This document shows, in pieces, positions 53,803-61,149 of a stretch of DNA of 64,000 nucleotides. A program made the translations under genes and the position numbers. The stretch's first letter is position 1. The number at the start of each line of letters is the position of its first letter. Under the pieces are notes generated by a model. The model ran no database searches. It had not been told where the DNA came from and worked only from the letters and a program-made list of their open reading frames with translations. Source of the stretch: Euphorbia lathyris (taxonomy: Eukaryota > Streptophyta > Magnoliopsida > Malpighiales > Euphorbiaceae); assembly GCF_963576675.1 (NCBI RefSeq), contig NC_088914.1:82334441-82398440 (forward strand). Direction: 5' to 3'.

Positions 53803-54061
53803 CGCACCTTAATCGCCGTTGGAACGATTTAGGTGCGTTTTAAAACCCCGTTTGATGAAGCTTACCCGAATCGCCGTTGGAACGACTCGAGTAATTGAAA
53901 ACATTAAAGTAAAAGCCTTTTAATAAGAAAACGTGGTTAAACATACAAGTCAATTTTATTTTGTACAAATTCATTAAGAAAGCGATTCAAAATCTCCATT
54001 ATTAACAAAAAAACGATTTTGATTACAATGTTCGCTTAATCCGTCGTTGGAACGGACTAAG
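53803..54061. repeat. Three hairpins with constant loop YCGTTGGAA
   Basis: H1: 53803-53815/53825-53837, arms CGCACCTTAATCG and CGATTTAGGTGCG, 12 of 13 paired. H2: 53862-53873/53883-53894, TTACCCGAATCG and CGACTCGAGTAA, 10 of 12. H3: 54035-54043/54053-54061, CTTAATCCG and CGGACTAAG, 8 of 9. The loops are CCGTTGGAA, CCGTTGGAA and TCGTTGGAA. Confidence 0.85.
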
Positions 54062-54803
54062 GTTTTAAAACGTGGTGTTTTGAAGACGATTTGAAATATC
54101 AACCAAAATGACTCTATTTATCTACATTAGAGATCTAAGAAAGCTCATTAGCTTAAATAATTTAATTGAAAACTCTCTTTTTATGACTTATTTTCCCCAC
54201 TTATTTAATGGACTCTCTAACTATTATAATTACATCAATAAACACATTTAGGCCCAAAAATTAATTTTTCCAAGTGAAGCCCATTTGAAACATGGACTCA
54301 TAAATGGCCAAAAGAGATAAAGAAAATAATATAGATATATATTTACACATTTTAGCCCAAAAGACATAAAATAAGAGTAAAAGAAAGTATACTATCCAAT
54401 ACATATATAAGAAAGAGTAATGAAAATAATATATTTATACTTTAAATATATATGAAAATAGTAGATGAAATTCATAAATAAGAAAATAGCATTTATCACT
54501 CAAAATAACTCTATTTGTCAATAATTAACATAACTCAAATATACTCCAAAACTATATATATATACATAACTAATATAATCTTAATGTCAAAAAGACTATA
54601 TGTTTATTCCCTAATATCTACTAATTGTCTCACAAAATACCCAAGTAAATAACATTTAAAATAGATTTTAATGTGACTTAAATAAATAATGATAAAAAAA
54701 GAGAAAATAATACATACATTTATAAAAATAAAATGGAACACCACTCTTCTAAAATAATTATATATGTTAAAATTCTAAAACAATTTGAAAATCATATATT
54801 ACA

Positions 54804-54808
<5 letters not shown>

Positions 54809-54852
<44 letters not shown>
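54809..54852. repeat. (AT)n microsatellite
   Basis: About 22 AT dinucleotides in the Gypsy-2 LTR. Confidence 0.95.
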
Positions 54853-54856
<4 letters not shown>

Positions 54857-54921
54857 TAAGGATTAAAAGTCTAAAAGTTAAGAAAAGTGGACCGAAATGG
54901 CATTTTTTACATTTTGACAGA

Positions 54922-54948
54922 TTTACCGACGGAAAATCCGTCGGTAAA
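54922..54948. repeat. Perfect 12-bp-arm palindrome
   Basis: TTTACCGACGGA (54922-54933) and TCCGTCGGTAAA (54937-54948) with loop AAA. Confidence 0.95.
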
Positions 54949-55037
54949 CAGCCTTTAGTGACAGAATTGGCAAATTACAGCAGCACTCCAACATTTTTCA
55001 GATTTGTTCAAAAGCATTAAATTAAATCTAATTCAAT

Positions 55038-55219
55038 CGTTTTGGACTTCCGAACTACCAAAGATGGATCATAGTCGAAAACGGAAGTTCCTAAAACGAT
55101 GTTTTTATTTTAAAACGTTATTTGGAAACCTCTTTTAAATAAAAAACTTATAATTACAACATTTTCGATACCCGAACTACCTTTTTATCGGATCACGGTT
55201 CGTATTGGGATATCCAAAA
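55038..55219. repeat. Two hairpins sharing core CCGAACTACC
   Basis: H4: CGTTTTGGACTTCCG (55038-55052) pairs with CGGAAGTTCCTAAAACG (55082-55098) with two single-base bulges. H5: TTTTCGATACCC (about 55162-55173) pairs with GGGATATCCAAAA (55207-55219) with one mismatch and one bulge. Both loops begin with the same GAACTACC and include GGATCA. Confidence 0.7.
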
Positions 55220-55630
55220 CGAGGTTTTTATTTTAAAACAAAACCGAATTTTATTTAACACGAAACGAAAATTAAATAAATACGCTAACTAAATAAAACG
55301 TGACAAAATAAATAAATGACTAAAGGAATAAAAACTATAGCATAAAAAAAATAAATAGAAGGAGAGAAATAAATTAAATAAAATAAAGAGTCTAGTCCTC
55401 GGATAATACCTTTGATTCGGTATCTGACAGTCGAAGCCGATTGATTCCACGAACCGCGAGCTCCCGATTTTAATAAAAATTTAGTAAAAATTGAACTTAG
55501 GAAATTTGGAATTTTTGAGAAAAAAATATTTTTCTCAAAAAAATCCACTCTCTCTCTCTAAAAATGTTTAGAGTGAGAAAGTTTTTCCCCCAAAAAGGCC
55601 TCCCCCTTTCACCTTGGGATCCGTGCCCTT

Positions 55631-55638
55631 ATATAGGG
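55631..55638 (-). promoter_or_regulatory. Gypsy-2 LTR TATA box
   Basis: The minus strand reads CCCTATATAAGGGC. It lies 18 bp downstream (minus sense) of the GC hairpin array, placing transcription start near 55605. Confidence 0.65.
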
Positions 55639-55655
55639 AAACGGATCCCAGAACA

Positions 55656-55803
55656 ATGGGCGACGCCCAAAAAAAATTGGGCGGCCGCCCAACTTTCGTT
55701 GGGCGAACGCCTAACGCGAAGTTGGGCGCCCGCGCCCAACCCTCGTCGGGCGTCCGCCCGACGCGTTGGGCGTTCGCCCGACGTGGTTGGGTGCCCGCCC
55801 GGC
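55656..55803. repeat. 22-bp-periodic GGGCG/CGCCC hairpin array
   Basis: About seven consecutive hairpins: TGGGCG/CGCCCA, TTGGGCGG/CCGCCCAA, GTTGGGCG/CGCCTAAC, GTTGGGCGC/GCGCCCAAC, CGTCGGGCG/CGCCCGACG, CGTTGGGCG/CGCCCGACG and a weaker GTTGGGTG/CGCCCGGC. Loops are 0-4 bases; starts are about 22 bp apart. Confidence 0.85.
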
Positions 55804-56174
55804 GACCCTCGGGACGTGCCCCGCGCCGTCGGACGCGTGCACTCCGTGGCCGCCGAACGCGCGTCTCGCGCTGCCAGGCACGTGTGCTCAACGGCCCACG
55901 AGGGCGCGCACCGCCAGCGGTCCCAGGCATTGCCCGGGCGTCGAGAGCGTGCCACTCGCGGTGCATCCGACGGACGCCGCGCGCACGTCTCGAGCCGTCA
56001 AGCGGGCGTTCGACCATCGTCGTCTGCGTGCGGGATGCCGTTGCGTGCCCACGCCGTGCCGTTAATTTTCCTCAGCTTATTATTCTTTATATATTTTTCA
56101 AAACTTCCGGAATCAATCGCTTCGACCGTCTTGTTTCAGGTTTTCATCACAGGTCCTCCGACTCGGTGTCTACA

Positions 56175-56201
56175 GTTGCCCCTACTTTTCTATTTTGACA
56201 G
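56175..56201 (-). other. Gypsy-2 polypurine tract
   Basis: The minus strand reads AAAAGTAGGGGCAAC directly before TGTAGACACCGAG, the proposed LTR start. Confidence 0.65.
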
Positions 56202-56362
56202 TGATGTGTGTGGTTCGAAAACGTTTTTGCTAACGTAACACATGCAATGTAAAACATATAAAAGTAAAAGACACGTAACGAGTAGGAGGAAACATACCTG
56301 ACCTTTGCGCTGCGCGCTCCGGCGTGGCTCTCTGACTGCATCAGACTCTGCTTCGGGCTGCA

Positions 56363-57272
56363 CCCTAGTTCACGACCGCGGGGATAATGGCTAAATAGCT
56401 ACCCTAGTTTATGACCGCGGGGATAATGGCTAAACAACTACCCTATTTCAAGATTGCGGGAATAATGGCTAAATAGCTACCCTGATTTACGACTGCGGGG
56501 ATAATGGCTAAATAGCTACCCCATTTCAAGATTGCGGGGATAATGGCTAAACAGCTACCCTATTTCAAGATCACGGGGATAATGGCTAAACAGCTACCCT
56601 GATTTACGACTGTGGGGATAATGGCTAAACAGCTACCCTATTTCAAGATCGCGGGGATAATGGCTAAACAGCTACCCTATTTCAAGATCACGGGGATAAT
56701 GGCTAAACAGCTACCCTATTTCAAGATTGCGGGGATAATGGCTAAACAGCTACCCTATTTTAAGATCACGGGGATAATGGCTAAACAGCTACCATGATTT
56801 ACGACTGTGGGGATAATGGCTAAACAGCTACCCTATTTCAAGATTGCGGGGATAATGGCTAAACAGCTACCCTATTTCAAGATCACGGGGATAATGGCTA
56901 AACAGCTACCCTATTTCAAGATCGCGGGGATAATGGCTAAATAGCTACCCTGATTTACGACTGTGGGGATAATGGCTAAACATCTACCCTATTTCAAGAT
57001 TGCGGGGATAATGGCTAAACAGCTACCCTATTTCAAGATCACGGGGATAATGGCTAAACAGCTACCCTGATTTACGACTGTGGGGATAATGGCTAAACAG
57101 CTACCCTATTTCAAGATTGCGGGGATAATGGCTAAACAGCTACCCTGATTTACGACTGTGGGGATAATGGCTAAACAGCTACCCTATTTCAAGATTGCGG
57201 GGATAATGGCTAAACAGCTACCCCATTTCAAGATCGCGGGGATAATGGCTAAACAGCTACCCTAGTCTACGA
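56363..57272. repeat. 39-bp minisatellite array 1, about 23 copies
   Basis: GATAATGGCTAAA recurs every 39 bp from 56383 to 57241. Two alternating variants of the variable part (TTTCAAGAT and GATTTACGACTG) suggest higher-order units. Located between gag and the polypurine tract. Confidence 0.95.
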
Positions 57273-57740
57273 TCTTAGGTAAATATGGCTCAAAAGCAAC
57301 TCCGGTCTGCGACCATGAGTCAGATGGCTCAAAAGCAACTCCGATCTGCGACCGTGAGTCAGATGGCTCAAAAGCAACTCCGGTCTGCGACCGTGAGTCA
57401 GATGGCTCAAAAGCAACTCCGGTCTGCGACCGTGAGTCAGATGGCTCAAAAGCAACTCCGGTCTGCGACCGTGAGTCAGATGGCTCAAAAGCAACTCCGG
57501 TCTGCGACCGTGAGTCAGATGGCTCAAAAGCAACTCCGGTCTGCGACCGTGAGTCAGATGGCTCAAAAGCAACTCCGGTCTGCGACCGTGAGTCAAATGG
57601 CTCAAAAGCAACTCCGGTCTGCGACCGCGAGTCAGATGGCTCAAAAGCAACTTCGATCTGCGACCGCGAGTCAGGTGGCTCAAAAGCAACTCCGGTCTGC
57701 GACCGTGAGTCAAAATGGCTCAAAAGCAACCCTGGTCTCT
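57273..57740. repeat. 39-bp minisatellite array 2, about 12 copies
   Basis: ATGGCTCAAAAGCAAC recurs every 39 bp from 57285 to 57715, highly uniform. The unit is 3 x 13 and lacks stops, so long ORFs of 13-residue repeats appear on both strands; they are not evidence of coding. Confidence 0.95.
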
Positions 57741-58150
57741 AAATCGACCGCAGGTGTGTAGTGATGCATATAGATGGATGAATGTAGCCTAGTCTATGGA
57801 TGCATGTAAACACCTATGTGTGTGTGTAGGTGACTGTGCGTGTGTTTGAATGTGCATAAGTGTGGCTTATGTGTTTTGCTTTATGCGGATGTATGGACAT
57901 GTGTGTATGCGAACCATGTACATGTGGATGAAATGCTCGGATGGATTCCCTTTTCATAGGCTTGGAGGATTTTTGTAGCTTCAGATCGAGAAATGATGTT
58001 TCGGGCCGTCCCCAAGGAGTGCGAGGATGAGGGCGAGGTTAAGTTTGAAACCAAGGGTTGTAAGGATAAGGATTTGGTCTTGATGAGCTCGTGTCAAAGG
58101 GGCTCTCGCTTTTAACCAGAGTTTGACGTATTCATTTTTTCCCTAATTTT
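57741..58150. other. GT-rich stretch, no gene seen
   Basis: GTGTGTG-rich sequence to about 57930, then unremarkable DNA of the Gypsy-2 interior. Confidence 0.5.
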
Positions 58151-58154
58151 TGCC

Positions 58155-59066
58155 TGAGCTGCCCTTTTCGGGTTTTCAACTCAACGGGATCTCTCCGATG
58201 TTCTCTATCTCTCCTTTTGCATGAACTGCCCCTAGGGGTTTTCAATTCATCTTTTCTATATCTCACTGATTTTCTCTATCTCTCCTTTTGCTTGGATCGC
58301 CTCTTTGGAGGTTTTCAATCCAACCTTTTTGTTCAATTTCTCTTCTCTTTTTCTTTCTTTCTTGATTGTGAATGATACCGGATAGCACATGGGGTTTATA
58401 TTCACGGGCCATTTCTATGCTAATCATTTGATGATGAGTTCATGCCCGATGCCTTCGTTAATGGAGAAGCTTCCGGAGTGAGATGGATGTTGATCTGATT
58501 GTAGGGCCGTGCCCCCGATTAAAGTTACCGTCTTGGTGTAGGTTAGAAGTTGATGCGGGCGTATGCCCCTGCCAACTCGAGGTGAGATTTCGTGTGCGCC
58601 AAACTAGGGATACTGCCGTTGGGAGTAGCTATGGAGGAGAGACGCTTCGGTCGAAGTTTGACCCTTGAGAGGACCACATAGGAGCAGAGGAACCAGACTT
58701 CATGGAGCATAAGAGAGAGGAATAGTCTTTTTTTTTTTTAGTTTTTCTTTTTTATAGATTTTGGATCGGTTTATGGGTGTTGGGGTGATTTCAGTTGAGA
58801 TGAGGTGCCTATTGATGCGGGTGTTTTTATGGCAAATGCAACCGTCTAGCTTAAGTAAAGCACTTGGCAAACATACATTGAGTTGATTACTGCTCAGTTT
58901 ATTAACCACTGTCACCGAAGTATGCCCTTTCGGGTTTTCACACTTCAGTTATTTTAACTCTCTCCTTCTATCCCCGGAATTTTCAAATAAGCGCCCCACG
59001 GGGTTTTCACTTATTGGGGTGTCCCTTATTGTTGCATAGGCCGTCCTTTGCAGATTTTCAACCTAT
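58155..59066. repeat. Six hairpins with constant core and covarying arms
   Basis: Core of GCCC(C)-loop-GGG(G)TTTTCA type, flanked by arms that differ but match: TGAG/CTCA (58155/58180), ATGAA/TTCAT (58221/58246), TTGGAT/ATCCAA (58292/58318), GAAGT/ACTTC (58917/58942), AATAAG/CTTATT (58986/59010), ATAGG/CCTAT (59036/59062). The last core is worn. Confidence 0.8.
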
Positions 59067-60042
59067 CGGGATTTTCTTTCTTTCTTTTTTTTTTATTTTT
59101 ATGAGAAGGATTCCTCGGTTCCCTCGAGATTGATTAAAGTTCTGAACTTTGTTGCCGCCTTCGGCTTCCCTTGACTACGCATTTGATCTTTCTTCGTTAA
59201 AGTGAGCTTTTCTCGTACATTTGATTACACATTTGTTGGACAATGTCAACCATTCTTGCCACCTTGACGCCTCTTGGCTGATCACGTCAGCTTTTGATTT
59301 ATTTTCTTTTACTTCCGATTGACTTGACTTTGCCCCAGGGCCTTTTTAGCATCATTTTTTTTCTTCTTCCTTTGTTTAACTTTGAGTCATCATAGGTCTA
59401 ACCCTTTCGTTGATCCTGGAACAAAATACTTTATCGCTGATAGGTTAGTTGCCCCCGCCTCGTTCTAAATGGCGCACTCCTGTACTTGTGTCCCTCCTTG
59501 GGGGGAGAAATCTTTGTCGGTGCCTCAGTGTAAGTATGGCTCTGAGGGCTTGTTGCTTGCTCCATATTTTCTTTTCTTTTTCTCTCTTTTGGACTTTGTT
59601 GATTGTCGCTCAATCTTCTTCTTGGCAAAAGCCGGTAAGAACCCTTCGTTTTATGGATCTACGTCCGACTTATCATTGTAGAGTCAGGGAATCGCTTCTC
59701 ATGATTTATTTTGCTTTTTTTTTTATTCTCTTAATTTTCTCTCTTCAGTGGTTAAGTAATGAGCAATAAGTATATTCTAGAGCTTATGTCCGTGCCATGA
59801 TAGAAGCGGGAATATCTCAATTAAGTGGATATCAAATGTAAGTACGTATGTTTAGGATAAACTTGCGGAAACGAAATTTCATTGAATTCAAAAGGAGGTT
59901 AATAACATCTTGTGGAATAGAAGATAAAATAAAAGACAAGGATAAAGACTACAAGTGCAATCCTCTCTCTCATACTACTTCAGGAAGCTTCAAGTTCTCC
60001 TGCTTCATAAGCGTCCTCAATCTAGAGAACCTCTTCTTTCGT
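59067..60042. other. Gypsy-2 interior without recognisable pol
   Basis: CT-rich sequence with T-runs. Short ORFs (for example 59431-59628 minus) show no domain. This is where pol would be expected downstream of gag. Confidence 0.5.
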
Positions 60043-60852
60043 TTATCCTAATCCGTGGTAGACCTCACCGTTCAAGGAACAAGTCGAAGACTTTATCCGC
60101 TGAGAAGGATCTGGGTCACTTATCTTCCCAGCTTCGATGAGATCTTGGATTTCATGCTTCAACTTCATGCAAGTGCTTGTTTCGTGACCATATTTCTGGT
60201 GGAAGTGGCAGTAGCCCCTGCGTTTGACTAATTCAGTGGTTGGACCTCCCGTGGCTGGTAGGGGATGAAGTATATCATGCATTTGTAGACCCTCCAACAC
60301 TTCTAATAAGGGTTGAGTGAAAGTGGAGAATTCCCTTCCCTCCCTTCTATACTGAGTGGGCGACGGAGGGCGAACAACCCTGGTAATCTCATGTCCCCGA
60401 TGGTGTGGATCTTGTTGTGTTCGTGAAATATGGTGTGAGACTACCCTTGGTGGAGTGAATATTTGTGGATTAACTTGTGACGCGAGCTGGAACATAGGTT
60501 TCTCCACAATAGCTTTTGGGATCTCTGCGACTAGTGACTCGCTCAGGACCTCCCTGACCAACCTTTTCAGCTCTATCTTGAATTCATCTGAAGCAAGGAT
60601 ATCGGGAAGAACTCGCTCGATTTCTGCTCTGAGATTGAAATCTCCTATCATCTCTTGGGAATTTTCAACCCCCTCATGCTTAGTATTCTCCGGATCATTA
60701 AGAGCACGTTTGAACTCATCAGAAAAGATGTATTTGGCTAAAGCCCCTTGCACACGGCTCTCAAGATTGTGGTTTGAATTGCTGGACTGGGCCATGAGTT
60801 GGGTTTCTAACAAGGAAAGAGAAAGGATCGATGAGTGGAGCTTTTTAGGCAT
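60043..60852 (-). CDS. Gypsy-2 gag-like protein
   Basis: 269 codons, or about 250 from the more plausible start at the Met of MAQSSNSNHNLESRVQ. The C-terminal part has RGYCHFHQKYGHETSTCMKL followed by KHEIQDLIEAGKISD, the CHC-type finger region of Tat/Ogre gag proteins. The middle is charged (LRAEIERVLPDILASDEFK, IELKRLVREVLSES). The usual retrotransposon gag core that precedes this finger is not obvious, so the protein looks internally deleted. It could act as a nucleocapsid-type protein for a non-autonomous element. Confidence 0.65.
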   Translation of the reverse strand: MPKKLHSSILSLSLLETQLMAQSSNSNHNLESRVQGALAKYIFSDEFKRALNDPENTKHEGVENSQEMIGDFNLRAEIERVLPDILASDEFKIELKRLVREVLSESLVAEIPKAIVEKPMFQLASQVNPQIFTPPRVVSHHISRTQQDPHHRGHEITRVVRPPSPTQYRREGREFSTFTQPLLEVLEGLQMHDILHPLPATGGPTTELVKRRGYCHFHQKYGHETSTCMKLKHEIQDLIEAGKISDPDPSQRIKSSTCSLNGEVYHGLG

Positions 60853-60989
60853 TATGAATTTTGATGATGCACGTGCGATGCGAATGCTAAAGCTATCTAC
60901 TTGTACCTCCTATAGATGGATGTATGATTTATGCATGATTCGTGGTCTGCGCTTTATTTCTTACAACATAAACACGATTTGACTGGAGC

Positions 60990-61050
60990 TAAACCCCTTC
61001 TTCTTTTTTTCTTTTCTTTTCTTTTTTTTTTTGTTTTTTTTTGTTTACCA
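60990..61050. repeat. T-rich low-complexity tract
   Basis: Runs of T with scattered C and G, upstream of the gag-like ORF in the minus sense. Confidence 0.9.
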
Positions 61051-61149
61051 GAGCCGTCGGCAGTACTTTGGTCGTTTGTGCTAACTTACCTGTTTGGAAG
61101 TGCCGATGCCTAAAACCATTTCAACTGTTATACACACATTAGTACGAAC

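Larger units (their letters stand above)
53251..56174 (-). repeat. Gypsy-2 3' LTR (proposed)
   Basis: About 2.9 kb. The left end TGCCGCGGCC abuts Copia-2; the right end is CTCGGTGTCTACA. It contains an AGAGTCGCCACC block (53381) seen near LTRs of many Tat-type elements. The left boundary is inferred from the break in Copia homology. The long ORFs in the GC-rich part are not genes. Confidence 0.6.

Noticed and set aside
55564..56238. Arg/Ala/Pro-rich ORFs of 100-224 codons in several frames
   Set aside because: High GC removes stops in all frames; the segment is an LTR with hairpin arrays, and no frame has a domain.
56363..57740. CRISPR-like regular repeats
   Set aside because: Continuous 39-bp tandem units without unique spacers, in a plant genome; this is a minisatellite.
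57262..57761. Long ORFs of 13-residue repeats on both strands
   Set aside because: The 39-bp unit is a multiple of three without stops, so every phase lacking a stop becomes an ORF. All three such frames follow from the DNA repeat; no start context or domain.
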